The position numbers were made by a program, and so were the translations under genes. A stretch of DNA of 64,000 nt, taken from positions 682,001-746,000 of the forward strand of contig NKIY01000003.1 of the NCBI GenBank assembly GCA_002256345.1, read 5' to 3'. Under the pieces are notes generated by a model that was not told the origin of the DNA, made no database searches, and saw nothing but the letters and a program-made list of their open reading frames with translations. Origin of the DNA: Bradyrhizobiaceae bacterium PARB1 (lineage in GTDB: Bacteria; Pseudomonadota; Alphaproteobacteria; Rhizobiales; Xanthobacteraceae). This document shows, one piece after another, positions 1 through 7,975 of the stretch (the stretch's first letter is position 1; each line of letters starts with the position of its first letter).

Positions 1-574
1 CCAACGCACCGGCGCGTAGCGGAAGTGAAACGCAGCAACATCCGCCATCGACGAGTAAGGCGCTTCCAGAACCAGCTTCTGGATCGCGCTCTCTGCAGCC
101 AGAGCAGTGGCAACTGCCGGTACCCAGCGAGAAGCCCCACACAACGATTCGATGGGCATCGTATCGCGCCTTGGCAAAAACATAGGCGGCCGCTGCATCC
201 TGCAGCAGCCCCTTCTCGCTCGGCGCGCCGCTTGACCCCGCATAGCCCCGATAGGAAACGGCGATCAATCCGTTGCCATCTTCAGTCAGTTTCTGAAAGC
301 GGCCGATTTGGGCTGCCAAGAAATCGCCATTGCCTGGAAAGTAGATGATCACAGGTCGCGACGGCTTCGCCGGGACGTGCCAGACGATGATGGTCTCGCC
401 GTCTGCCGTCGTCAGCTGATGTTCTTCAGCTTGCGAGAACCCCGCTGCCTCTGGCGAGGTTCGTGTCGCCTCCGGGATAGGGAAGATAAATTCCCGTTGC
501 TTGAAATATAGCAACGACAGGCCAACGCCGTAACAGATCGCGGCCAATAGGACGGTCCATGTCAGAATCTGCAT
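1..574 (-). pseudogene. Alpha/beta hydrolase (BEM46/ABHD13-like), frameshifted, 3' end outside window
   Basis: Reading the minus strand from an ATG at 574 gives a membrane-anchored serine hydrolase: an N-terminal hydrophobic segment (about residues 2-20), then the oxyanion region YFPGNGD, SYRGYAGSSG, and the nucleophile elbow GFSLGTG. This order is that of the BEM46/ABHD13 family of membrane-tethered hydrolases, whose substrates are mostly unknown. Directly after GFSLGTG the frame changes. The expected continuation (VATALAAESAIQKLVLEAPY, then SSMADVAAF) appears only if one base is removed near 112-115; in the original frame the protein becomes Cys/Arg-rich and unlike any hydrolase. The gene starts 28 bp after the pntB stop and probably shares its transcript. 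It is either a genuine frameshift mutation or a sequencing error. The C-terminal third lies beyond the window. Confidence 0.75.
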
Positions 575-602
575 GGACCGCCGCCAATCAGACACCGAAA
601 GA

Positions 603-2006
603 TCACATCGCCTTGACGATATTCTCGGTTACCTTCTTCGCGTCACCCAGCAGCATCATGGTGTTATCGCGATAGAACAGGGGGTTATCGATACCGGCAT
701 AGCCCGAGGCCAGCGAGCGCTTGATGAACATCACGGTGCCGGCCTTCCAGACCTGCAGAACCGGCATGCCGTAGATCGGCGAGGTCTTGTCGTCTTCCGC
801 CGCCGGATTTGTCACGTCGTTGGCGCCGATGACGAAGGCGATGTCGGCCTGGGCGAATTCCGAATTGATGTCCTCGAGTTCAAACACCTCGTCGTAAGGC
901 ACATTGGCTTCCGCCAGCAGCACATTCATGTGGCCCGGCATGCGGCCGGCAACCGGGTGAATCGCATATTTCACCTCGACGCCTTCCTTTTTCAGCGTAT
1001 CGGCCATTTCGCGCAGTGCATGCTGCGCCTGTGCCACCGCCATGCCGTAGCCGGGCACGATGATCACCTTCTGCGCATTCTTCATGATGAAGGCCGCGTC
1101 ATCGGCTGAGCCTAGTTTGGCAGGCTTCTGCTCGCCGGAGCCACCACCAGCCGCTGCCGTCTCGCCGCCGAAGCCGCCGAGGATGACCGAGATGAAGGAG
1201 CGGTTCATCGCATGGCACATGATGTAGGACAGGATTGCGCCCGACGAGCCAACCAGCGCGCCGGTAATGATCAGCGCCGAATTGCCCAGCGTGAAACCGA
1301 TGCCGGCGGCGGCCCAGCCGGAATAGGAGTTCAGCATCGAGATCACGACCGGCATGTCGGCGCCGCCGATCGGAATGATCAGCAGCGCGCCGAGCACCAG
1401 CGCGAGGATGGTGATGACCCAGAAATCGACGGCACTGCCGGAATGCACAAGGCCGTAGATGAAGAACAGCAGCGCGAGGCCGAGCACGATATTGATGATG
1501 TGCCGCGCCGGCAGGATGATGGGCGCACCGCTCATGCGGCCCGAGAGTTTTGCAAACGCGATCACCGAGCCGGTGAAGGTCAGCGCGCCAATGGCGACGC
1601 CGAGCGACATTTCGATCAGGCTCGCCGAGACGATCTTCTTCGTCGCCGGATCGAGAATGCCGAAGGCTTCCGGCGCATAGAAGGCGCCGGCGGCGACCAG
1701 CACAGCGGCCATGCCGACCAGCGAGTGGAAGGCGGCGACCAGTTCGGGCATCGAGGTCATCGGCACGCGCTTGGCAATGACGGCGCCGATGCCGCCGCCG
1801 ATGGCGATACCGAGAATGACCAGGATCCAGCCCAGCGCATCGGCCGGCGGATGCGCGGCCAGCGTGGTGCCGACAGCGATGGCCATGCCGACCATGCCGA
1901 AGAAATTGCCCTGGCGGCTCGAGGCCGGGCTCGACAGGCCGCGCAGCGACATGATGAAGAGCACGCCGGCGACCAGATACAGAAGTGCAGACAGATTGGC
2001 GTTCAT
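603..2006 (-). CDS. pntB: NAD(P) transhydrogenase subunit beta
   Basis: This 467-residue protein is full length for PntB, the proton-channel and NADP(H)-binding subunit of the energy-linked transhydrogenase. The enzyme transfers hydride from NADH to NADP+ in the cytoplasmic membrane, driven by the proton gradient. About 260 N-terminal residues form many membrane helices (MNANLSALLYLVAGVLFIM onward). The C-terminal dIII domain carries the NADP-binding elements VIIVPGYGMAVAQAQH, HPVAGRMPGHMNVLLAEA and VIGANDVTNPAA, all intact. It is the third gene of a minus-strand operon (pntAA, pntAB, pntB), 40 bp after pntAB. The likely role is supply of NADPH for biosynthesis and redox balance. The identification rests on several motifs and gene order and is secure. 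Confidence 0.97.
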   Translation of the reverse strand: MNANLSALLYLVAGVLFIMSLRGLSSPASSRQGNFFGMVGMAIAVGTTLAAHPPADALGWILVILGIAIGGGIGAVIAKRVPMTSMPELVAAFHSLVGMAAVLVAAGAFYAPEAFGILDPATKKIVSASLIEMSLGVAIGALTFTGSVIAFAKLSGRMSGAPIILPARHIINIVLGLALLFFIYGLVHSGSAVDFWVITILALVLGALLIIPIGGADMPVVISMLNSYSGWAAAGIGFTLGNSALIITGALVGSSGAILSYIMCHAMNRSFISVILGGFGGETAAAGGGSGEQKPAKLGSADDAAFIMKNAQKVIIVPGYGMAVAQAQHALREMADTLKKEGVEVKYAIHPVAGRMPGHMNVLLAEANVPYDEVFELEDINSEFAQADIAFVIGANDVTNPAAEDDKTSPIYGMPVLQVWKAGTVMFIKRSLASGYAGIDNPLFYRDNTMMLLGDAKKVTENIVKAM

Positions 2007-2046
2007 CTCAGTGCCCCGTTGTCAGTGTGATCGCGAGATGCGCCGT

Positions 2047-2361
2047 TCACTTGGATTTCTTCTTGTACATCGCGAGCATGCGCTGGGTGACCAGGAAGCC
2101 GCCGAAGATGTTCACGCAGGCGAAGATCAGTGCCACGAAGCCGAAGCCGCGGGCGAGCACGCCGCCGCTGCCGGCGAGCTTGACGCCCACCGCGAGCAGC
2201 GCGCCGACCACGATCACCGAGGAGATCGCATTGGTGACCGACATCAGCGGCGTATGCAGCGCGGGGGTCACCGACCACACCACGAAATAGCCCACGAACA
2301 CCGCGAGCACGAAGATGGAGAGCTGAAAGACGAATGGGCTAACCAGCGAAGCATGTTCCAT
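2047..2361 (-). CDS. pntAB: NAD(P) transhydrogenase subunit alpha part 2
   Basis: The 104-residue protein is the small membrane piece of the transhydrogenase alpha subunit. In Alphaproteobacteria such as Rhodospirillum the alpha chain is split into PntAA (soluble NAD domain) and PntAB (membrane helices); the layout here matches. Three hydrophobic segments are visible (about residues 8-33, 38-58 and 68-90), with the conserved stretch [20 protein letters not shown] in the middle. It starts 11 bp after the pntAA stop, which points to translational coupling, and is followed by pntB. It has no catalytic residues of its own; it contributes to the proton channel with PntB. Confidence 0.95.
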   Translation of the reverse strand: MEHASLVSPFVFQLSIFVLAVFVGYFVVWSVTPALHTPLMSVTNAISSVIVVGALLAVGVKLAGSGGVLARGFGFVALIFACVNIFGGFLVTQRMLAMYKKKSK

Positions 2362-2372
2362 GGCTGTGATCC

Positions 2373-3503
2373 TCAGGCGGTCTTCGGCTGGAAGTTCGGG
2401 TGGATGACGGCGCCGTCCTTGGTCAGGGCTGTGGCCTTCACCAGTTCGTCGTCCCAGTTCACCGCGAGCGCCTTGGTCTCCTTGCTGACCAGCGTCTCGA
2501 TGAAGGAGAACAGGTTGCGGGCATAGAGGCTGGAAGCGGAGGCCGCGACACGACCGGCGACATTGGTGAAGCCGACGATCTTGATGCCGTTGACGTCGGT
2601 GACTTCGCCAGCTTTGACACCCTCGACATTGCCGCCGCGCTCGACCGCAAGGTCGACCAGAACCGAGCCGGGCTTCATCGACGCCACCATCTCGGCGGTG
2701 ACGAGGCGCGGCGCCGGGCGGCCCGGGATCAGCGCAGTCGTGATGATGATGTCCTGCTTCTTGATATGTTCGGCAGTCAGCGCGGCCTGCTTGGCCTGAT
2801 ATTCCTTGGACATTTCCTTGGCGTAGCCGCCCGCGGTCTGCGCGTTCTTGAACTCGTCATCCTCGACGGCCAGAAATTTGGCGCCGAGGCTTTCCACCTG
2901 TTCTTTGGTGGCCGGGCGCACGTCCGTCGCCGTCACCACGGCGCCGAGGCGGCGCGCGGTGGCAATGGCCTGCAGGCCGGCGACGCCAACGCCCATCACG
3001 AACACTTTGGCGGCAGGCACGGTGCCGGCGGCCGTCATCATCATCGGAAAGGCGCGGCCGAAATATTCAGCGGCCTCGATGACGGCGCGATAGCCAGCGA
3101 GATTGGCCTGGGAGGACAGGACGTCCATCACCTGCGCACGGGTGATGCGTGGCATTAGCTCCATGGCGAAGGCCGACACGCCAGCGTCCGCAATGGTCTG
3201 CAGCGCGGCTTCGTTGCCATAAGGATCCATGATTGCGATCACCAGCGCGCCGCGCTTGTAATTCGCAAGCTCGGAGGCTTCCGGACGCTTCACCTTGATG
3301 ATGATGTCCGCATCCTTCACCGCGTCAGCCGCGACGGTCGCACCGACGGCGGTGAATTCGGAATCCGGCAGGCCCGATTTGATGCCCGCGCCGGGCTCGA
3401 TCACCACCTCGGCACCAAGTGCCTTAAACTTCTTGATCGTATCCGGCGACACCGCCACGCGCGGCTCGGACGGATCGATTTCCTTGGCAACGGCAATCTT
3501 CAT
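2373..3503 (-). CDS. pntAA: NAD(P) transhydrogenase subunit alpha part 1
   Basis: This 376-residue soluble protein is the NAD(H)-binding dI domain of the split transhydrogenase. It opens with [20 protein letters not shown], the N-terminal signature shared with alanine dehydrogenase. Further on come the nucleotide-binding fold [21 protein letters not shown] with [18 protein letters not shown], and the mobile loop around [17 protein letters not shown]. Length is normal for PntAA. It is the first transhydrogenase gene of the operon, 79 bp downstream of the small oxidase subunit gene at 3583-3735, so the latter may be the promoter-proximal gene of the same transcript. No regulatory site could be identified. 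Confidence 0.96.
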   Translation of the reverse strand: MKIAVAKEIDPSEPRVAVSPDTIKKFKALGAEVVIEPGAGIKSGLPDSEFTAVGATVAADAVKDADIIIKVKRPEASELANYKRGALVIAIMDPYGNEAALQTIADAGVSAFAMELMPRITRAQVMDVLSSQANLAGYRAVIEAAEYFGRAFPMMMTAAGTVPAAKVFVMGVGVAGLQAIATARRLGAVVTATDVRPATKEQVESLGAKFLAVEDDEFKNAQTAGGYAKEMSKEYQAKQAALTAEHIKKQDIIITTALIPGRPAPRLVTAEMVASMKPGSVLVDLAVERGGNVEGVKAGEVTDVNGIKIVGFTNVAGRVAASASSLYARNLFSFIETLVSKETKALAVNWDDELVKATALTKDGAVIHPNFQPKTA

Positions 3504-3582
3504 GGGTCCTCCGGCGGAGCTCGTCCGCGCGTGGGCAATCAGGTCAGGGATGGAAGCCGCGGCACTGCGGCGAAAGGCAGGA

Positions 3583-3735
3583 TCAGGTGAGGAAGATGCC
3601 CATCAGCGCGACGATCGCGACGACGGAGATGGTGCCCCATTTCACAAGCATCAGAAAACCTTCGTAGGTCTGCTCATGCGCCGGATAGTCGTTACCATCG
3701 GCCGTGGTGTAAGCCACTTCGCCATGATCAGCCAT
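3583..3735 (-). CDS. aa3-type cytochrome c oxidase subunit IV (50 aa)
   Basis: A 50-residue reading frame starts MADHGEVAYTTADGNDYPAH and ends with one membrane helix (WGTISVVAIVALMGIFLT). This is the layout of the small bacterial aa3-type cytochrome oxidase subunit IV (COX4_pro_2 family), which packs against subunits I and III in the cytoplasmic membrane and is not needed for catalysis. The acidic/His N-terminus with the EQTYEGF box before the helix supports the call. It lies 79 bp ahead of pntAA and points the same way, an arrangement suggesting co-expression of a respiratory component with the transhydrogenase. No other oxidase gene is nearby. Confidence 0.8.
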   Translation of the reverse strand: MADHGEVAYTTADGNDYPAHEQTYEGFLMLVKWGTISVVAIVALMGIFLT

Positions 3736-3839
3736 CAGAGTCTCCCCGCTTCTTTTGATCTATTGCCACGGAATTAGCGCAATTGGATTTGAACGGCAAC
3801 GCCTGTTGGCATACCAAGCCGATGTTTGAATGATGCAGT

Positions 3840-3876
3840 GCACAGGCCGGTGGATGGCTGATCCACCGGCCTGTGC
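3840..3876 (-). terminator. Strong hairpin downstream of pepF
   Basis: A perfect 16-bp stem (GCACAGGCCGGTGGAT at 3840-3855, its complement at 3861-3876) closes a 5-nt loop. It lies 24 bp beyond the pepF stop on the minus strand. There is no good U-tract on either side, so it may act as a Rho-assisted terminator or an mRNA 3'-end stabiliser. Confidence 0.6.
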
Positions 3877-3900
3877 TTGCTCAACAAAGCAGCATCCTGC

Positions 3901-5796
3901 CTACCCCATCGCCTCCAGCTCATCGATCATCCCGGCGATGACCGACAAGCCACCGTCCCAGAAGGTCGGATCCTTGGCATCGAGCCCGAACGGCTTGAGC
4001 AGCTCGGAATAGTGCTTCGTCCCGCCGGCCGCGAGCATGGCGAGGTAGCGCTCCGCAAAACCCTCCTGCGCATGCTCGTAAACGGCGTAGAGCGAATTCA
4101 CGAGGCAATCGCCGAAAGCATAGGCGTAGACATAGAACGGCGAATGGATGAAGTGCGGGATATACATCCAGAAATTCTCATAGCCCGGCTTGATCTCGAT
4201 CGCCGGCCCCAGGCTCTCGGTCTGTACGCTGAGCCAGAGTTGGCCGATCCGCTCCGCGGTGAGCTCGCCGCTACGGCGCTCGGTGTGGACAGCGCGCTCG
4301 AATGAGTAAAAAGCGATCTGCCGTACCACCGTGTTGATCATATCTTCGACCTTGCCAGCGAGCAGCGCCTGGCGCTGCTTGGCGCTCTTGGTCTGCGCGA
4401 GCAGGCGCTTGAAGGTCAGCATCTCACCAAACACTGAAGCCGTCTCGGCAAGCGTCAGCGGTGTCGGCGCCATGAGCGCCCCGTTCTTCGCGGCGAGCAC
4501 CTGGTGCACGCCATGCCCAAGCTCATGGGCGAGCGTCATCACGTCGCGCGGTTTGCCCTGATAATTCATCAGCACATAGGGATGCGCCGAAGGTGTCGTC
4601 GGATGCGAGAACGCGCCCGGCGCCTTGCCAGGCCGTACCGGCGCATCGATCCAGCGATCGGTGAAGAAGCGTTTTGCGATCCCCGCCATCTCCGGCGAGA
4701 AGGCGCCGTAAGCGGTCAGCACCATGTCCTGCGCATCAGACCATGAGATCGTGCCTGTCGGCGCGAAGGGCAGCGGCGCGTTGCGGTCCCAATGCGGCAG
4801 CTTCTTCTTGCCGAACCACTTCGCCTTGAGCTGATAGTAGCGATGCGAAAGCTTCGGATAGGCCGCGCGCACCGAAGCCACCAACGCATCGACGACCTCG
4901 CGCTCGACGCGGTTGTTCAGATGGCGGGAGTCGGCCACATCCTGAAAACCGCGCCAGCGATCGGAGATTTCCTTGTCCTTGGCGAGCGTGTTGGTGACCA
5001 GCGCGAAGGTGCGCTCGTTCGCCTTGAATGCCGTCGCCAGCGCCTGGCCCGCCGCCTTGCGCTTGGCGGCGTCGCGATCCTGGAGCAGCGTCAGCGTCGG
5101 CTCGATGGCGAGCTCCTTGCCGCCAACCTTGAAACGGAGGCCGGCAATGGTCTGGTCGAACAGGCGATTGAAGGCGCCGTAGCCAGTCTGCGACTTTTCG
5201 TGGAACAGCTGCTCGACGCGGTCTTCGAGCTGATACGGCTTGTCCTTGCGGCTGTCCTCGATCCACGGGCGATAATGGTCGAGCTCCGGCGTCTGCATCG
5301 CGCGCTCGATGACCTCATCCTCGATACGATTGAGTTCGAGCGCAAAGAACAGGAGATGCACCGAGGCGGCGGTGATGCGCTCAGAGACGTCGCCATAGAA
5401 TTTCGAGATCGCGGGATCGACGGTGTTGCCAGCATGGATCAGGCCGGCATAGGAGCCGAGCCGGCCCGCGAGATCGTCGATCGCCTCATAGCTACGGACC
5501 GCTTCCGCGAGCCAGGCGCCGCCATTCGGCTTCGCGGTCTCTTCCGCCAGCCTGCCTTTATAGGCCGCCTCGAATGCCGCGCAGTCCGCATCGATCTTGT
5601 CGAGATCGCGCGCGATCTCCGGCGCCGTAATCGACGTGTAGAGATCGGCCAGATTCCATTCGGGCAGCTTGCCGGCCGGCGACTTGCCTGGCTTAGGAAC
5701 ACCCTTACGCACCGCCTTCTTCACGGCTGGGGCCTTCTTGGCGGCGGACTTGCTGGCAGGCTTGCGGACGAATTTGGCGGGCGCGGATTTCGGCAT
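3901..5796 (-). CDS. pepF: Oligoendopeptidase F (M3 family metallopeptidase)
   Basis: The 631-residue product is an M3B zinc oligopeptidase that cleaves short peptides in the cytoplasm. The zinc-binding motif HELGH is intact in TLAHELGHGVHQ (about residue 420), followed by the glutamate ligand region LAETASVFGEML. The PepF N-terminal domain is also recognisable (WNLADLYTS at the start, ERVEREVVDALVASV in the middle). The first 45 residues are an unusual Lys/Ala/Pro-rich extension (PAKFVRKPASKSAAKKAP), resembling histone-H1-like tails; it is probably disordered, and its function is not apparent. The gene stands alone, with a hairpin after it and 22 bp separating it from the upstream gene at 5819. 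Confidence 0.92.
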   Translation of the reverse strand: MPKSAPAKFVRKPASKSAAKKAPAVKKAVRKGVPKPGKSPAGKLPEWNLADLYTSITAPEIARDLDKIDADCAAFEAAYKGRLAEETAKPNGGAWLAEAVRSYEAIDDLAGRLGSYAGLIHAGNTVDPAISKFYGDVSERITAASVHLLFFALELNRIEDEVIERAMQTPELDHYRPWIEDSRKDKPYQLEDRVEQLFHEKSQTGYGAFNRLFDQTIAGLRFKVGGKELAIEPTLTLLQDRDAAKRKAAGQALATAFKANERTFALVTNTLAKDKEISDRWRGFQDVADSRHLNNRVEREVVDALVASVRAAYPKLSHRYYQLKAKWFGKKKLPHWDRNAPLPFAPTGTISWSDAQDMVLTAYGAFSPEMAGIAKRFFTDRWIDAPVRPGKAPGAFSHPTTPSAHPYVLMNYQGKPRDVMTLAHELGHGVHQVLAAKNGALMAPTPLTLAETASVFGEMLTFKRLLAQTKSAKQRQALLAGKVEDMINTVVRQIAFYSFERAVHTERRSGELTAERIGQLWLSVQTESLGPAIEIKPGYENFWMYIPHFIHSPFYVYAYAFGDCLVNSLYAVYEHAQEGFAERYLAMLAAGGTKHYSELLKPFGLDAKDPTFWDGGLSVIAGMIDELEAMG

Positions 5797-5818
5797 GAAA
5801 ACTTTCGGCTAGTGGCGG

Positions 5819-6247
5819 TCACACATAGGCAGCCAGTTGCGGGGCGAGGTGGACGAGCAGTTCCTCCCCCTCAAGCAAAAGTGGCTCAACCCGGTCGTTG
5901 ATCATATGGCGAATCGTACACCACACCATGACAATCCGTGCGACAAGCGGCCATCGTGTCTTCCGCAGGGCGCCGCGGGCATGTATCGCCACCAGCGGTA
6001 GGCTGCGATGCTCAAACAGCAGCGTGCCGGCGTCGTCCTCCAGCACGTAAAGCCCGCCAATCCGCGACACGCACAATGTGCAGGCCTGGTCGGGGCCGAG
6101 CAGATAGAACTGCGCATCACCACTCTCGGTGAGGCCGGCGTCCCAGCCCTGCCCGCGACGGCCGATCTCGAGCGTCTCTCGGAGCGTCTGGAGCTCGGTC
6201 TCGCTCCAGTTGCCGGTCTGCCGCTTCCGAAATGCAATCACGTTCAT
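5819..6247 (-). CDS. Hypothetical protein paired with XRE regulator
   Basis: This 142-residue protein is not recognised. It begins MNVIAFRKRQTGNWSETEL, has a central beta-rich section (GDAQFYLLGPDQACTLCVSRI, YVLEDDAGTLLFEH), and a more hydrophobic C-terminal part. No signal peptide or definite membrane helix is seen. Its ATG overlaps the stop of the upstream XRE gene (6244-6573) by 4 bp (ATGA), so the two are translationally coupled and likely act together. Codon use is like the neighbours. A toxin-antitoxin relationship is possible from the layout but nothing in the sequence resembles a known toxin. Confidence 0.65.
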   Translation of the reverse strand: MNVIAFRKRQTGNWSETELQTLRETLEIGRRGQGWDAGLTESGDAQFYLLGPDQACTLCVSRIGGLYVLEDDAGTLLFEHRSLPLVAIHARGALRKTRWPLVARIVMVWCTIRHMINDRVEPLLLEGEELLVHLAPQLAAYV

Positions 6248-6573
6248 TTGGATGCTCCAAACAACAGCCGGTGCAATTCCGGCTCGTAATAGACCAGCAA
6301 ATGCTTGGCGAACTCCGCGGGGGTAAGCTTCAAGGCAAGCGCCCAGGCTTCCATGGTTTCGGTCGGCACCCGGCTGAAGCCGTTCTCAACCTGCGAGATG
6401 AAGGTGTAGTATTTGAGACCGAGCCGCGCCGCGAGATCGACCTGCGAGAGTCCCGCCTCCGTCCGCCGCGCCTTCAGCCAATCACCCGCTTCCTTTCGCA
6501 GTGCGCGCGTTTGAGGCACAGCCTTGCTCACGGCCGCGCTGCCCGAAACGTCTTGATCTTTTCTACGTTTCAT
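6244..6573 (-). CDS. XRE-family helix-turn-helix regulator
   Basis: The 109-residue protein has a helix-turn-helix of the Cro/C1 type at about residues 35-90: LKARRTEAGLSQVDLAARLG, then KYYTFISQVENGFSRVP, with the typical Gln of recognition helices. The N-terminus is basic (MKRRKDQD). It is the first gene of a two-gene unit with the 142-residue protein. Upstream, GTTTACGAAAC directly precedes the start codon and a similar inverted copy lies 40 bp further on, a plausible autoregulatory operator. Targets other than itself cannot be inferred. Confidence 0.85.
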   Translation of the reverse strand: MKRRKDQDVSGSAAVSKAVPQTRALRKEAGDWLKARRTEAGLSQVDLAARLGLKYYTFISQVENGFSRVPTETMEAWALALKLTPAEFAKHLLVYYEPELHRLLFGASK

Positions 6574-6624
6574 GTTTACGAAACTACTTAAGATGAATTG
6601 CTCGAACTGACGACTTTTCGTAAC
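6574..6624. promoter_or_regulatory. Candidate XRE operator, two similar sites
   Basis: GTTTACGAAAC (6574-6584) abuts the XRE start codon, and TTTTCGTAAC (6615-6624) is a near copy in the opposite orientation. They fill the divergent region between the XRE gene and the membrane-protein gene at 6670. Assignment is by position and similarity only. Confidence 0.35.
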
Positions 6625-6669
6625 AGCTTTGAACGCGCGCGAAAACGTTGCAGACGCAATGAGACGGCC

Positions 6670-7011
6670 ATGGCGTTTACCGATCGCAGCTTCACGGATC
6701 GCAATGATGCGCCCGCGCCCCCCGGCGGGGTCAAGGAGCTGTTTGCCGCAACCCTGTTGCTGACGCTGGCCGCCGCGCTTGCCTTGCGCGCTTTTGTCTC
6801 GCTCGACGCACTGGCGCCGATTGTCGCAACTTTGCTATTCGCACTCGCAGCATCGATTGCTGGTGGCGCGTTGGTTCCGCGTAACCGCAAACGCCGCGCT
6901 GCCTGGCTCGATGTCGCCGGCGTCCTGACTTTCATCGGCGTCGGCATTTCGATCGTGATGGATTCGGACCAGATGGTCCGTTTGGTCACGTTGTCGGATC
7001 AACCCGAATAA
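6670..7011 (+). CDS. Small hypothetical membrane protein
   Basis: A 113-residue protein from ATG 6670, MAFTDRSFTDRNDAPAPP, followed by three hydrophobic segments (LFAATLLLTLAAALALRAFV, LAPIVATLLFALAASIAGGA, WLDVAGVLTFIGVGISIVM) and a short acidic tail. The middle loop VPRNRKRRAAW is positively charged, which places it in the cytoplasm. The frame is open upstream to a TTG at 6598, but the ATG has GAGA at a suitable distance and fits the start of the protein pattern better. I do not recognise a family; no function is proposed. It is divergent from the XRE gene and precedes terC. Confidence 0.65.
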   Translation: MAFTDRSFTDRNDAPAPPGGVKELFAATLLLTLAAALALRAFVSLDALAPIVATLLFALAASIAGGALVPRNRKRRAAWLDVAGVLTFIGVGISIVMDSDQMVRLVTLSDQPE

Positions 7012-7027
7012 CAGATTGGATTCACCC

Positions 7028-7130
7028 GCGGGGATGTCCCCGCACCGCAAGAAACGTCCTGGCCCGGGCCCCTCTGGCAGTTCCCAAGAACTGTGATGTC
7101 GGACTGGACGTTCAAACAGAGAGGCCCGCT
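7028..7130 (+). ncRNA. Structured 5' leader of terC, candidate cis-regulatory RNA
   Basis: The leader contains: hairpin GCGGGG-ATGT-CCCCGC (about 7028-7043); hairpin CAGTTC-CCAA-GAACTG (7078-7093); a stem AACGTCC (7053-7059) with GGACGTT (7106-7112); and a stem CGGGCCCCTCTG (7065-7076) with CAGAGAGGCCCG (7117-7128), 11 pairs and one mismatch. The last stem completely buries the Shine-Dalgarno GAGAGG (7119-7124). It crosses the AACGTCC stem, so the two are mutually exclusive or form a pseudoknot. This is what a translational switch looks like. Manganese riboswitches (yybP-ykoY) often precede TerC-type genes, and a terC RNA motif has been described in Alphaproteobacteria; I do not see the yybP-ykoY GGGGAGUAG core here. 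Confidence 0.5.
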
Positions 7131-7772
7131 ATGTCGGAACTATTCACGCCCGAAGCTCTATCCGCATTGCTCCAGGTCATCATGATCGACTTGGTTCTCG
7201 CCGGTGACAACGCCATCGTCATCGGCCTCGCCGCCGCCGGCCTGCCCAAAGAGCAGCGCGCCAAGGCGATCCTGATCGGCATTGTTGCTGCCACCCTGCT
7301 CCGTATTGGTTTCGCAAGCATCACGGTCCAGTTGCTGCAGATCATCGGCTTGCTGCTCGCCGGCGGCCTCCTGCTGCTCTGGGTCTGCTGGAAAATGTGG
7401 AGCGAATTGCGCTCGGGCCACGAGCACGATCTCGATGAAATCGAGAAGATGAATGCCGACGACAGCGCCCCGCGCAAGACCATGGGGCAGGCGATCTGGC
7501 AGATCACGCTCGCCGACGTCTCGATGTCGCTCGACAACGTACTGGCCGTCGCCGGCGCCGCCCGCGAGCACCCGACCATCCTGATCTTCGGCCTGGTGCT
7601 GTCGATCGCGCTGATGGGTCTTGCCGCCAGCTTCATCGCCAAGCTGCTGCAGAAGCATCGCTGGATCGCCTATGTCGGTCTCGCCATCATCCTCTATGTG
7701 GCTGGCGACATGATCTATCGCGGCAGCCTGGAAGTATGGCCCCACGCGACGGCCTATCTGCAGAAGAGCTAA
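7131..7772 (+). CDS. TerC-family membrane protein (YjbE-type)
   Basis: This 213-residue integral membrane protein has the two family signatures: IDLVLAGDNAIVIGLAA in the first helix pair and LADVSMSLDNVLAVAGA in the second repeat; the conserved Asp-Asn pairs (DN) in both are intact. About six or seven helices are visible. A His/Glu-rich loop (GHEHDLDEIEKMNADD) lies in the middle. TerC/YjbE/YkoY proteins are implicated in metal (manganese or calcium) export and membrane-protein metalation; the exact ion is not shown by the sequence. It is a single gene behind a structured leader (7028-7130) that probably controls translation, and is followed by a nested palindromic repeat. Confidence 0.92.
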   Translation: MSELFTPEALSALLQVIMIDLVLAGDNAIVIGLAAAGLPKEQRAKAILIGIVAATLLRIGFASITVQLLQIIGLLLAGGLLLLWVCWKMWSELRSGHEHDLDEIEKMNADDSAPRKTMGQAIWQITLADVSMSLDNVLAVAGAAREHPTILIFGLVLSIALMGLAASFIAKLLQKHRWIAYVGLAIILYVAGDMIYRGSLEVWPHATAYLQKS

Positions 7773-7781
7773 GCAAAACCT

Positions 7782-7864
7782 AGGGTGGGCAAAGGCGCTC
7801 TCGCGCCGTGCCCACCTTCTCGGTCAAGAGAGCGGCGGTGGGCACGCAGCGCTTTGCCCACCCT
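7782..7864. repeat. Nested palindromic intergenic repeat (GGTGGGC type)
   Basis: Outer arms AGGGTGGGCAAAG (7782-7794) and CTTTGCCCACCCT (7852-7864) are perfect complements; inner arms GTGCCCACC (7808-7816) and GGTGGGCAC (7837-7845) are also perfect. The whole can fold into one long hairpin. Similar elements at 29491 and 46194 share the outer GTAGG-TGGG type ends, so it is one copy of a dispersed family. Confidence 0.75.
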
Positions 7865-7975
7865 AAAAATATCGGCCGTCTCCGCCCTGCGGATATTATC
7901 AAAACATTAAACTCTGCCCGTCATTTTGGCTCAATTCGGGACACTCCATTCTGGGAGTGCCCGTCTGGAGCGACC

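Noticed and set aside
1212-2030. Long plus-strand frame opposite pntB, rich in Asp/Arg/His/Gln
   Set aside because: Shadow of the high-GC third codon position of pntB; composition is typical of antisense frames.
7028-7130. Assignment of the terC leader as yybP-ykoY riboswitch
   Set aside because: The GGGGAGUAG core was not found, so only a general structured-leader call is made.
7808-7975. N-terminal extension of the sigma-54 regulator
   Set aside because: Runs through a palindromic intergenic repeat; the receiver domain begins at ATG 7976.
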